Shown in pieces: positions 37,677-46,175 of a DNA stretch of 64,000 bases; position 1 is the first letter of the stretch, and every line of letters begins with the position of its first letter. The notes below the pieces were generated by a model. That model was not told the origin of the DNA, made no database searches, and was given only the letters and a program-made list of their open reading frames with translations. The translations under genes and the position numbers were made by a program. The DNA is taken from positions 248,001-312,000 of the forward strand of contig NZ_PJBC01000065.1 in the NCBI RefSeq assembly GCF_002836515.1, given 5' to 3'. Origin of the DNA: Pseudomonas sp. Choline-02u-1 (GTDB lineage: Bacteria > Pseudomonadota > Gammaproteobacteria > Pseudomonadales > Pseudomonadaceae).

Positions 37677-38702
37677 TTACTTGGCAGCCACTTTCTCGGA
37701 CTTGCCGTCATAGCGCTTGCGCCATTCAGCCAGGATCTCGTCGCGATTCTTCGAGGCCCAGGCAAAGTCGTTCTTGATCAGACGCTGCTCGTAATCGGCG
37801 GGCAGTTCGGTCTGCGGTTTGGCGATCCCCGGCTGGGCGAGCACGGCGAAGTTCTCTTTGTACAGGTCCATCGCCTCGGCGCTGGCGGAGAAATCAGCGA
37901 GTTTCTGCGCTGCCTCTTCGTGCGGCGTGCCCTTGATCACTGCCGTCGCTTCGATCTCCCAGCCCAGGCCTTCTTTCGGCAGGATGATGTCCAGCGGCGC
38001 GCCTTGGCGCTTCAACTGAACGGCCGGATACTCAAAGGAAATGCCGATCGGGAATTCGCCGGCCGCAGCCAGTTTGCACGGCTTGGAGCCGGAGTGAACG
38101 TACTGGCCGATGTTCTGGTGCAGGCCGTCCATATAGGCCCAACCCTGCTTCTCGCCAAAAGTCTGCAACCAGGCGCTGACGTCGAGGAAACCGGTGCCGG
38201 ACGACGCCGGGTTAGGCATGACGATCTTGCCTTTGTATTCAGGCTTGGTCAGGTCCTGCCAGCTTACTGGCTTGGTCAAACCCTGTTTCTCGGCCTCGAC
38301 GGTGTTGAAGCAAATCGTCGCGGCCCACACGTCCATGCCGACCCACGCTGGCGGGTTGGCGGCGTCACGGTAATTCGCGCCGATCTTGTCCAGATCCTTC
38401 GGCGCATAGCTTTGCAGCATGCCTTGCTGATCGAGGATCGCCAGGCTCGACGCCGCCAGTCCCCACACCGCGTCAGCCTGCGGACGAGCCTTTTCGGCGA
38501 GCAGTTTGGCGGTGATGATCCCGGTGGAATCGCGCACCCATTTGATCTCGACGTCCGGGTTGGCCTTTTCAAAGGCCTCCTTGTAGGACTTCAGTTGTTC
38601 GGCTTCGAGGGCGGTGTACACCGTCAACTCGGTTTTTGCCGCGAAGGCATTCAGGCTGAAAGTCGCGAGCACAGCAGCGGCCAGGGCCATAGGCTTGAAC
38701 AT
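37677..38702 (-). CDS. ABC transporter periplasmic binding protein, 2-aminoethylphosphonate type
   Basis: This 341-residue protein has a signal peptide (residues 1-21, ending NAFA) and the iron/AEP-type binding-protein fold: LTVYTALEAEQLKSYKEAFE, WVRDSTGIITAKLLAEK and MPNPASSGTGFLDVSAWL. It is the class usually named PhnS, binding 2-aminoethylphosphonate. The permease and ATPase genes follow upstream on the same strand, completing an importer. The family also contains iron(III) binders, but the neighbours support phosphonate. Confidence 0.83.
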   Translation of the reverse strand: MFKPMALAAAVLATFSLNAFAAKTELTVYTALEAEQLKSYKEAFEKANPDVEIKWVRDSTGIITAKLLAEKARPQADAVWGLAASSLAILDQQGMLQSYAPKDLDKIGANYRDAANPPAWVGMDVWAATICFNTVEAEKQGLTKPVSWQDLTKPEYKGKIVMPNPASSGTGFLDVSAWLQTFGEKQGWAYMDGLHQNIGQYVHSGSKPCKLAAAGEFPIGISFEYPAVQLKRQGAPLDIILPKEGLGWEIEATAVIKGTPHEEAAQKLADFSASAEAMDLYKENFAVLAQPGIAKPQTELPADYEQRLIKNDFAWASKNRDEILAEWRKRYDGKSEKVAAK

Positions 38703-38739
38703 GAGCGTTTTCCTGTAGATGAGTTGATCGGGTTTGCAA

Positions 38740-40464
38740 TCAGTGACCGGGCGCGGTTTGCCGCCAGGCCTGGGAGCGGCGCAGCAAACCGCGTGAAGCC
38801 CATGCCAGCAGCAGCGACACGCCGGCCGAGGTGAACAGAATCAGGGTCGACATCGCCGCCGCACCGCCGACGTTGCCGGCGTCGTCCATGTTCAGCACCG
38901 CCACCGCCGCGAGGATGGTGTCGGGGCTGTAGAGGAAGATCGCAGCGGAAACCGTGGTCATCGCCGAGACGAACAGGTATCGCACGATGTCCAGCAGCGC
39001 CGGCAGGCAGATCGGCACGGTGACGCGCAGGTAATGCCGGTACAGCGGCGCCTTCAGCGACAGCGCCGCCGCTTCGAACTCGGCGTCGAGCTGGCGCAGT
39101 GCGGTGGTGGCGGTCATTTGTGCGGTGGTCAGATAGTGCGCGATGGTGCAGACGATCAGCAGCGTCATCGTCCCGTAGAGCACGTGCAGCGGATTGCCGG
39201 TGAGGTTGAAGAAGAAAACGTAACCCAGGCCAAGCACCAGTCCCGGCACCGCCATCGGAATGAAACTGAGCATGCGCAACGTCAGGTTCAAGCCGCGCTG
39301 GGTGCGGGTCTTCTCCATCAGATAAGCGCCGGTGAAGATCAGCACGCTGCCGATCAGCGCGGTGCCCAACGCCATTTTCAGACTGTTGCTGTAGGCGAGC
39401 CAGCCACCGCCGGCGGTCTCGTTGAACTGATAGTGGTTGAGCGACAGCGACAGGTTGTATGGCCAGAACTTCACCAGCGACGAAAACACCGCCATGCCGA
39501 ACACCAGAATCAACGCCGCGCTGATCAACAGCACAATCGCCAGATAGCAGCCATCGCGCATTGTCGACGGCAGCGGTTTGAACACTTGCGCGCGCCCGCT
39601 CATGGAGTCGCCGTGACGCCGACGCAGCCAAGCGTCGACCGCGAAACTGAACAGCGCCGGCAGCAACAGCACCATGCCGATCAACGCGCCGCGACCAAAT
39701 TGCTGCTGGCCGACCACGGCCTTATAGGCTTCCAGCGCCAGCACTTGGTAATCGCCACCGACCACCACCGGCACACCGAAATCGGTGATGGTCAGGGTGA
39801 ACACCAGGCAGAACGCGGCGAACACCGCTTGGCGGGTCGCCGGCCAGGTGATGCTGCGAAACGCCTTGGCCGGGCTGGCGCCCATGCTCGATGCGGCATC
39901 GAACAGCCGCGCATCGGCCAGCGACAACGCCGAGAGCAAAATCATCAGCGCATGCGGAAAGGTGTAAATCACCTCGCCGAGCACGATGCCCCAGAATCCG
40001 TAGATATTGTCCGAGAGCAACCCACGCAGCATGCCCTGGTTGCCGAACAGATAGACCAGCGCAATGCCCGGCAGCATCGACGGCGCCATCAGCGGCAGCA
40101 ACGAGATGCCACGCCAGATGCCCTTCGCAGGAATCAGCGTGCGCTGCAACGCGTAGGCAAACAGGTAGGCCAGCGGTACGACGATGGCCGCGACGCTGAG
40201 GGAAACTTTCAGGCTGTTGCCGAGCAGCCAGTGGAAATTCGCGCTGGTCACTAGTTCTTTCGCCGCGAGCCATCCGCCGCCCTGCCCGGCGTCATTGCTG
40301 AAACCGCGCCAGAAGATCGCCAGCAATGGCAGCAGTACCGCGACACCGAGCAACAGCAGCAAAAGGATTTTGCCGCCGACCACGAAGACCCGGTCGCCCA
40401 CCTCGGCACGGGACGTCTGCCGTACCTGCTTGGTCGGCAAGGGCAAGGCAATCCCGGCGCTCAT
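38740..40464 (-). CDS. ABC transporter permease, two permease domains fused, phosphonate type
   Basis: This 574-residue protein contains two BPD-transport permease domains in one chain (about 12 membrane helices), each with an EAA loop (ASSMGASPAKAFRSITWPATRQAV and ALSLKAPLYRHYLRVTVPI). Fused permeases of this size belong to the putative 2-aminoethylphosphonate uptake systems (PhnU2-like). The ATG overlaps the ATPase stop by one base (TGATG). It transports the ligand delivered by the binding protein at 37677. Confidence 0.85.
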   Translation of the reverse strand: MSAGIALPLPTKQVRQTSRAEVGDRVFVVGGKILLLLLLGVAVLLPLLAIFWRGFSNDAGQGGGWLAAKELVTSANFHWLLGNSLKVSLSVAAIVVPLAYLFAYALQRTLIPAKGIWRGISLLPLMAPSMLPGIALVYLFGNQGMLRGLLSDNIYGFWGIVLGEVIYTFPHALMILLSALSLADARLFDAASSMGASPAKAFRSITWPATRQAVFAAFCLVFTLTITDFGVPVVVGGDYQVLALEAYKAVVGQQQFGRGALIGMVLLLPALFSFAVDAWLRRRHGDSMSGRAQVFKPLPSTMRDGCYLAIVLLISAALILVFGMAVFSSLVKFWPYNLSLSLNHYQFNETAGGGWLAYSNSLKMALGTALIGSVLIFTGAYLMEKTRTQRGLNLTLRMLSFIPMAVPGLVLGLGYVFFFNLTGNPLHVLYGTMTLLIVCTIAHYLTTAQMTATTALRQLDAEFEAAALSLKAPLYRHYLRVTVPICLPALLDIVRYLFVSAMTTVSAAIFLYSPDTILAAVAVLNMDDAGNVGGAAAMSTLILFTSAGVSLLLAWASRGLLRRSQAWRQTAPGH

Positions 40465-41540
40465 CAGGCAAACACCTGCAGGCTGCGCGGCGGCAAGGCG
40501 ACCATGATCTGCTGGGCACCGAGGCGCGGCATCGCTTCCGGGGCGAGTTCGGCGAGCAGTGCATGGCCCGGCAATTGATCGAGTTCGAAGCTCATGCGGC
40601 AGCGGTTGCCGAGAAAGGTGATCTCGCGGACCTTGGCCGGGAACAGGTTTTCTTCGTGCACCGGCGGGTTGACGTTGATCGCTTCCGGGCGGCAGAACAG
40701 TCGACCCGAGGCGCTCTGCACGCTGCCATCGGCCAGACGCATATTCATCCCGCCGACCTGGGCGTGACTGTCGCCGCTGCGCTGGAACGGCAGCCAGTTG
40801 CCCTGGCCGACGAACTCAGCCACAAACGGCGTGGCCGGGCGGTTGTAGATTTCCTGCGGGGTGGCGTATTGCTCGACGCGGCCGTTGTTCATCACGGCGA
40901 TGCGGTCGGCCATCAGCATGGCTTCGTCCTGGTTGTGCGTGACCATCAGCGTGGTGATGCCAAGGTTGCGCTGCAGTTGGCGCAGCTCGGTGCACAGATG
41001 CTCACGAACGCGGGCGTCCAGGGCTGACATCGGTTCATCAAGCAACAACAGCGACGGTGCCGGCGCCAGCGCGCGGGCCAGCGCTACACGCTGCTGTTGG
41101 CCGCCGGACAATTGGCCGGGGTACTTTTTCTCGCTGCCGGTCAGGCCGACCAGTTCGAGCATTTGACCGACCCGGCGACGCACTTCATCGCGACCACTAC
41201 CGGCGAGGCCGTAGGCAATGTTCGCTTCAACGGTCAGATTGGGGAACAGCGCGTAGGACTGGAACAGAATCCCGTAATCGCGGGCCTGCGGGGCAAGGTG
41301 CGAGACGTCGCGCTCGCCCAGATACAACTCGCCGCTGTCCTGCTTCTCCAGCCCGGCGATGCAGCGTAGCAGCGTGGTCTTGCCACAGCCCGACGGGCCG
41401 AGCAGACAGACCAGTTCACCGGCGGCGACATCGAGCGAGACGTTATCCAGCGCGGTGAACGCGCCGAAGCGCTTCTGTACGCTCCGCACTTTCATCGGCG
41501 CACCGGGGTGGGTCAGGACAGTTGCGATGGCAGGGTTCAT
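40464..41540 (-). CDS. ABC transporter ATP-binding protein, phosphonate type
   Basis: This 358-residue ATPase has Walker A LLGPSGCGKTTLLRCIAG, Q-loop ILFQSYALFPNLTV, signature LSGGQQQRVALARALA, Walker B LLLLDEPMSALD, an H-loop VTHNQDEA and a C-terminal TOBE domain. It drives the importer with the fused permease. The first ATG is used; MKVRSVQKRFGAF 15 codons downstream is an alternative start. The gene is the first of the importer operon and lies next to the LysR regulator. Confidence 0.87.
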   Translation of the reverse strand: MNPAIATVLTHPGAPMKVRSVQKRFGAFTALDNVSLDVAAGELVCLLGPSGCGKTTLLRCIAGLEKQDSGELYLGERDVSHLAPQARDYGILFQSYALFPNLTVEANIAYGLAGSGRDEVRRRVGQMLELVGLTGSEKKYPGQLSGGQQQRVALARALAPAPSLLLLDEPMSALDARVREHLCTELRQLQRNLGITTLMVTHNQDEAMLMADRIAVMNNGRVEQYATPQEIYNRPATPFVAEFVGQGNWLPFQRSGDSHAQVGGMNMRLADGSVQSASGRLFCRPEAINVNPPVHEENLFPAKVREITFLGNRCRMSFELDQLPGHALLAELAPEAMPRLGAQQIMVALPPRSLQVFA

Positions 41541-41652
41541 GGACAGACCTCATCAAACGGATGAGGCCAATCCTAGGGTTGTAATGCGTCGGTCATATGG
41601 CAGCGAGGCAAAAACGGCTGATAGTGACATTCGGGGATTTGGGTTCACCGCC

Positions 41653-41760
41653 GATCGTTCCCACGCTCCGCGTGGGAATGCCTCAACGGACGCTCTGCGT
41701 TCGGCTTTTGGGACGCAGAGCGTCCCGGGCTGCATTCCCATGCGGAGCGTGGGAACGATC
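41653..41760. repeat. Long palindromic repeat, GATCGTTCCCACGC family, copy 2
   Basis: The 108-base element begins GATCGTTCCCACGCTCCGCG and ends GCGGAGCGTGGGAACGATC, with an inner dyad (GGACGCTCTGCGTTC / GGACGCAGAGCGTCC). It shares ends and layout with copy 1 at 29417-29519 but its centre has diverged with compensating changes. Confidence 0.85.
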
Positions 41761-41761
41761 A

Positions 41762-42631
41762 TTATGCGGGGGACATTTCCTGCGCCAGGCCAAGAAATGC
41801 CGCCGGCAACCGCGCGCCTTTGCGCTCTTTCAGGCAATACAGATACTCGGGAATCTGCGGCGCATTCTCGATGCTCAGCACGCGCAGCTGCGGATCGTGC
41901 GGCACTTCCTGGCGAGCGATGATGCTGATGCCGATGTTGCGCAGCACCGCCTCGCGGATCGACTCGCGGCTGCCGATCTCCAGCAACGGCCCGAAACTGA
42001 CCCCGGCGCTGGCCAGCAACTCTTCGGTCAGCCTCCGCGTGGTCGAGCCGGACTCACGCATCAACAAGGTATGCCCGGCCAGCGCGGTCAACGCCACATG
42101 CGTCTGCGTCGCCAACGGGTGGTTGCGATGCACCGCCAGCACCAGCGGATCGGTGCCCAGCACGCGGCGAATCAGCCGCGCGTCATCCAGCAGCTGCGAT
42201 GACGCGGCGATGTCCACCCGGTAATCCTCCAGCGCTTCGAGGACTTGCTGCGAGTTGCCGATCTCCACCGACACTTCCACCTGCGGCAAGCGTTCGCGAA
42301 AGGTCTTCACCAGATCGAGGATGTAATACGGCGCCGTCGCGGCGATGCGTAACGTGCCTTGCACCTGGCCGCTGTTGCGCAGAAAGAACTCTATGTCGGC
42401 CTCCTGCTGCAACAGCGTCTTGACCATCGGCAGCAGCCGCGCGCCTTCGTCGCTGACACTCAGACGCCGGCCGCCGCGGTAGAACAGCTCCACCGAATAC
42501 TGGCTTTCCAGATTGCGGATTTGCGTGGTCACGGTCGGTTGGCTGAGGCCGAGTTTTTTCGCCGCCAGCGTGATGCTGCCCAGGCGGGCGACCATGTAAA
42601 ACGCTTTCAGCTCGGCACTCAGCACAACCAT
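41762..42631 (-). CDS. LysR-family regulator of phosphonate use
   Basis: This 289-residue protein has a LysR helix-turn-helix (residues about 4-62: AFYMVARLGSITLAAKKLGLSQPTVTTQI) and a periplasmic-binding-like sensor domain. It lies directly upstream of, and in the same direction as, the phosphonate importer operon, with only a palindromic repeat between. It fits the phosphonate-associated LysR subfamily. Its inducer is inferred to be the imported aminophosphonate or its product. Confidence 0.82.
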   Translation of the reverse strand: MVVLSAELKAFYMVARLGSITLAAKKLGLSQPTVTTQIRNLESQYSVELFYRGGRRLSVSDEGARLLPMVKTLLQQEADIEFFLRNSGQVQGTLRIAATAPYYILDLVKTFRERLPQVEVSVEIGNSQQVLEALEDYRVDIAASSQLLDDARLIRRVLGTDPLVLAVHRNHPLATQTHVALTALAGHTLLMRESGSTTRRLTEELLASAGVSFGPLLEIGSRESIREAVLRNIGISIIARQEVPHDPQLRVLSIENAPQIPEYLYCLKERKGARLPAAFLGLAQEMSPA

Positions 42632-42640
42632 CCCTCTTTG

Positions 42641-44896
42641 TTATTTGCGCAACAGGCGCAAACCGTTGAACACCACCAGCAGGCTCACGCCCATATCGGC
42701 AAACACCGCCATCCACATGGTGGCAAGCCCGGCAAAGGTTACCGCAAGAAAGATCGCCTTGATCACCAGCGCCAGTGCGATGTTCTGTTTGAGGATGCTC
42801 GCGGTGTTGCGCGACAGGCTGATGAACGCAGGAATCTTGCGCAGATCGTCGTCCATCAGGGCGACATCGGCGGTTTCGATCGCGGTGTCGGTGCCAGCCG
42901 CGGCCATGGCGAAACCGATCTCGGCGCGAGCCAGTGCCGGGGCGTCGTTGATGCCATCGCCGACCATGCCGACCCGGTGGCCCTGCTTGTACAAATCTTC
43001 AATGGCTTGCAGCTTGTCGGTCGGCAGCAAATCGCCGCGCGCCTCGTCGATGCCGACCTGGGCGGCAATCGCTTGCGCGGTGTGGACGTTGTCGCCGGTC
43101 AGCATCAGGGTTTTCACCCCGAGTTCATGCAGCTGACGAATCGCTTCGCGGCTGGTTTCCTTGACCGTGTCGGCCACGGCGAACAGCGCCAGCGGGCCTG
43201 AGTTGTCGAGCAGCAGCACCACGGATTTGCCCTGTTGTTCCAGCGCGAACAGCTTCTCTTCCAGTTGCGGCGAGCAAAGGCCCAATTCTTCAACCAGACG
43301 ATGGTTGCCCAAGTGATAAGTCTGGCCGTTGATATCGCCTTTGACGCCCCGCCCGCCCAACGCGGCGAAGTTATCCACAGTCGGCGCGGCGAAGTTTTTA
43401 TCCACAGCGGCGTTGGCAATCGCTAGCGACACTGGATGATCGGAGCGCCCGGCCAGCGCGGCAGCGATGGCCGGCGCACTGGCATCGGCCGTCGGGTCGA
43501 GTGACAGGTAATCGGTCTGCACCGGTTTGCCGTGGGTGATCGTGCCAGTCTTGTCCAGCGCCAGATAATCGAGCTTGAAGCCGCCTTCCAGGTACACGCC
43601 GCCCTTGACCAGAATGCCCTTGCGCGCGGCTGCCGCGAGGCCACTGACGATGGTCACCGGGGTGGAAATCACCAGTGCGCACGGGCAGGCAACCACCAGC
43701 AACACCAGCGCGCGGTAGATCCAGTCGAACCACGCCGCGCCCATGAACAACGGCGGGATGATCGCCACGGCCAAGGCGAAGACGAACACCGCCGGGGTGT
43801 AGATTTTCGAGAATTGATCAACGAAGCGCTGCGTGGGTGCCCGCGCGCCCTGGGCCTGTTCAACGGCGTGAATGATTCGCGCCAGCGTCGAGTTGTTCGC
43901 CGCAGCGGTGACCGTGTATTCCAGCGAGCCGGCCTGATTGATGGTGCCAGCGAAGACTTTATCGCCGACAGTTTTTTCCACCGGCAGGCTTTCACCGGTG
44001 ATCGGTGCCTGATCAATGGTCGAGCTGCCGCTGACCACCGCGCCGTCCAGGGCGATGCGTTCGCCGGGTTTCACCCGCACGCGGGCGCCCAGTTCGACGC
44101 TTTTGACCTCTTGTTCGCGCCAGTTGCCGTCGGCCTGCAAAACCGTGGCTTGCTCGGGAGTCATTTGCATCAAGCCACTGATCGCATTGCGCGCGCGGTC
44201 CAGCGAGCGTGCTTCGATCAGTTCAGCAACGGTGAAGAGGAACATCACCATCGCCGCTTCCGGCCACTGGCCGATGAGGATCGCGCCGGTCACGGCGATG
44301 CTCATCAGTGCGTTTATGTTGAGGTTGAAGTTCTTCAGGGCAATCCAGCCCTTTTTGTAGGTGCCGAGGCCGCCGCTGAGGATCGACACCAGCGCAACAA
44401 TCGCCACCACCCAGTCGGGTGCGGCGCTGGTGAAGTGGATGACTTCGGCGCCCAGCGCGGTCAGGCCGGACAGCGCCAGTGGCCACCAGTGTTTTTTCAC
44501 CGCAGCCGGAGCCGGCGCATCGACGCCCGCCTCGAGCGGCTCGGCGTGCATGCCGAGGGATTTGATCGCCTCGGTGATCGGCTCGGTGCCCGGCAGATTA
44601 TGGGTCACGCCAAGCACACGATTGATCAGATTGAATTCCAGCTGCTGCACGCCGGCCAGTTTGCCGAGCTTGTTCTGGATCAGCGTCTGCTCGGTCGGGC
44701 AGTCCATTGCCTCGATGCGGAAGCTGCTCAGGCGCGCGTCGGCGCTGGTCTTGTCACTCAGTTGCACCAATGCCGGCGCTGCGGCTTTCGACGAGCAGCA
44801 GGCATCGCCGCCGTGGGAGTGTTTATGCACCGGCTGCAATTTATGACTGTGATCGTGGCCGTCGCCGGGCTTGTGGGTGTGCAGGGAATCGCTCAT
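42641..44896 (-). CDS. cadA: Zn/Cd/Pb-translocating P1B-type ATPase CadA
   Basis: This 751-residue inner-membrane efflux pump has a histidine-rich N-terminus (about residues 1-35, repeated HxH), a heavy-metal-associated domain with the metal-binding MDCPTEQ, the transmembrane CPC motif (ACPCALVIS), the phosphorylation site DKTGT, the HP motif DHPVSLAIA and hinge VGDGINDAPALA. These define group IB-2 ATPases for Zn2+, Cd2+ and Pb2+. It is divergent from the MerR-type regulator cadR, with a MerR-type operator between them. Confidence 0.93.
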   Translation of the reverse strand: MSDSLHTHKPGDGHDHSHKLQPVHKHSHGGDACCSSKAAAPALVQLSDKTSADARLSSFRIEAMDCPTEQTLIQNKLGKLAGVQQLEFNLINRVLGVTHNLPGTEPITEAIKSLGMHAEPLEAGVDAPAPAAVKKHWWPLALSGLTALGAEVIHFTSAAPDWVVAIVALVSILSGGLGTYKKGWIALKNFNLNINALMSIAVTGAILIGQWPEAAMVMFLFTVAELIEARSLDRARNAISGLMQMTPEQATVLQADGNWREQEVKSVELGARVRVKPGERIALDGAVVSGSSTIDQAPITGESLPVEKTVGDKVFAGTINQAGSLEYTVTAAANNSTLARIIHAVEQAQGARAPTQRFVDQFSKIYTPAVFVFALAVAIIPPLFMGAAWFDWIYRALVLLVVACPCALVISTPVTIVSGLAAAARKGILVKGGVYLEGGFKLDYLALDKTGTITHGKPVQTDYLSLDPTADASAPAIAAALAGRSDHPVSLAIANAAVDKNFAAPTVDNFAALGGRGVKGDINGQTYHLGNHRLVEELGLCSPQLEEKLFALEQQGKSVVLLLDNSGPLALFAVADTVKETSREAIRQLHELGVKTLMLTGDNVHTAQAIAAQVGIDEARGDLLPTDKLQAIEDLYKQGHRVGMVGDGINDAPALARAEIGFAMAAAGTDTAIETADVALMDDDLRKIPAFISLSRNTASILKQNIALALVIKAIFLAVTFAGLATMWMAVFADMGVSLLVVFNGLRLLRK

Positions 44897-44932
44897 TGGT
44901 CGCGTCCATGAAGGTGCCTGTTGCCAAGTAAA

Positions 44933-44955
44933 GACCCTGTAGCCACTATAGGGTC
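44933..44955. promoter_or_regulatory. CadR operator
   Basis: GACCCTGTAGCCACTATAGG followed by GTC is a 23-base imperfect dyad with GACCCTRTAG half sites, typical of MerR-family CadR sites lying between promoter elements. It lies in the cadA-cadR gap and should control both. Confidence 0.8.
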
Positions 44956-44980
44956 AAGCACCCTTTTGGAGATGGCCGTC

Positions 44981-45430
44981 ATGAAGATCGGCGAACTGGC
45001 GAAACTCACCGACTGCGCCGTGGAAACCATCCGCTACTACGAGCGCGAAAACCTGCTGCCGGAACCGGCCCGCAGCGACGGCAACTACCGCGTCTACACC
45101 CAGACCCACGCCGAGCGGCTGACTTTCATCCGCAACTGCCGCACCCTCGACATGACCCTCGAAGAAATACGCAGCCTGCTCGCCCTGCGCGACAGCCCGC
45201 AGGATCAGTGCGAGAGCGTCAACGCGCTGATCGACGAACACATCCAGCATGTGAAGGCGCGGATTGATGGGTTGATGGCGCTGCAGACACAACTGCTCGA
45301 CCTGCGCCAACGCTGTGGCGAAGGGCCGGAGGCGGATCAATGCGGGATTTTGCAGCGCCTGGAAGTGAGTGGCGGGGTTGTGGCGACCGAGGTTGAGCAT
45401 TCCCATGTGGGCCGTAGCCACGGCCATTAA
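44981..45430 (+). CDS. cadR: Cd(II)/Pb(II)-responsive MerR-type regulator CadR
   Basis: This 149-residue protein starts MKIGELAKLTDCAVETIRYYE, a canonical MerR winged helix. Metal-binding cysteines are present at Cys79-type (DQCES) and near the C-terminus (DQCGI), and the tail ends HSHVGRSHGH, a histidine-rich end seen in Pseudomonas CadR. It is divergent from cadA and distorts the operator between them when metal binds. The start at 44981 is chosen over an in-frame extension because the MerR fold starts there. Confidence 0.92.
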   Translation: MKIGELAKLTDCAVETIRYYERENLLPEPARSDGNYRVYTQTHAERLTFIRNCRTLDMTLEEIRSLLALRDSPQDQCESVNALIDEHIQHVKARIDGLMALQTQLLDLRQRCGEGPEADQCGILQRLEVSGGVVATEVEHSHVGRSHGH

Positions 45431-45447
45431 ACTGGCACGGCATTCAA

Positions 45448-45537
45448 TGTGGGAGCGGGCTTGCTCGCGAAAGCTGCGTGTCAGTCGACATCATCGTTAA
45501 CTGATACACCGCTTTCGCGAGCAAGCCCGCTCCCACA
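45448..45537. repeat. REPIN
   Basis: TGTGGGAGCGGGCTTGCTCG and its inverse lie at each end of the 90-base element, which sits between cadR and the thyA remnant. Confidence 0.85.
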
Positions 45538-45556
45538 GAGTTTTGCGTATGGACTA

Positions 45557-45871
45557 TCAGACCGCCATCGGCGCGGTCATCGGTGGATGGTGCTCGTAGC
45601 CTTCCAGCGAGAAATCGCTCGGTTCAACCAGTTCCAGCCATTCCGGCTGGTACACGCCAGTCTTGGCAAACTCCGGCACGCGATCGGAGATCTTCAGTTT
45701 CGGCATGGCAAACGGCTCGCGCTTGAGCTGTTCGTTGAGCATGTCCAGGTGGTTCTCGTAGACGTGCGCATCGCCGATGAAATAGGTGAACCAGCGCGGC
45801 GTGTAGCCGGTCAGGCGACCGATCAGGCTCAGCAGCGCGGCGCCTTCGGTGAGGTTGAACGGCGTGCCCAT
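45557..45871 (-). pseudogene. thyA: Thymidylate synthase, C-terminal third only
   Basis: About 105 codons match the C-terminus of the long ThyA of pseudomonads, from [19 protein letters not shown] to the family C-terminus TAPMAV. Everything before Gly-Thr-Pro is missing, including the catalytic PPCH loop and the first dUMP-binding segment. The sequence upstream (from about 45872) has no ThyA similarity and holds a repeat-rich element end. A GTG at 45880 could start the remnant, but the product could not be active. The break is an island insertion in thyA, and the 5' part is presumably at the other end of the island outside the window. Confidence 0.9.
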
Positions 45872-45893
45872 CTCATTCACCCCCCACCTTTAC

Positions 45894-45972
45894 TGCACAT
45901 TACGCTGACTTGTAATGCCTTCCAAGCAACTTGGTATATGTGCATTATAGCGTTTGCACATTACCTGTGCAA
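45894..45972. promoter_or_regulatory. Repeat cluster at island end, possible attachment-arm sites
   Basis: TGCACATTAC occurs at 45894 and 45955, a related ATGTGCATTATA at 45938, and inverse GTAATG at 45912. The right copy forms a perfect dyad TTGCACA-TTACC-TGTGCAA (45954-45972), and CCAAG-CAA-CTTGG lies at 45922-45934. Repeated short motifs next to the thyA break are what recombinase or transposase arm sites look like. Confidence 0.5.
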
Positions 45973-46175
45973 CCCCCGACACTGGATAAACCATCAGTTT
46001 TTTTAAAGTCCCGCCCGCAGCCCCCTTTTCCTGAAGCCCCCGAAATACGAGGCCTGTAGCCAAGAAATTGACTCATCCTGGCAATGTGCTATCCATGGTG
46101 TCGGGGGAATCAATCGCCCTAGGAACAACTCCAGCGCTTCCGCAGCCGCTATGACGCAAACAGCAGGGAGAATTG

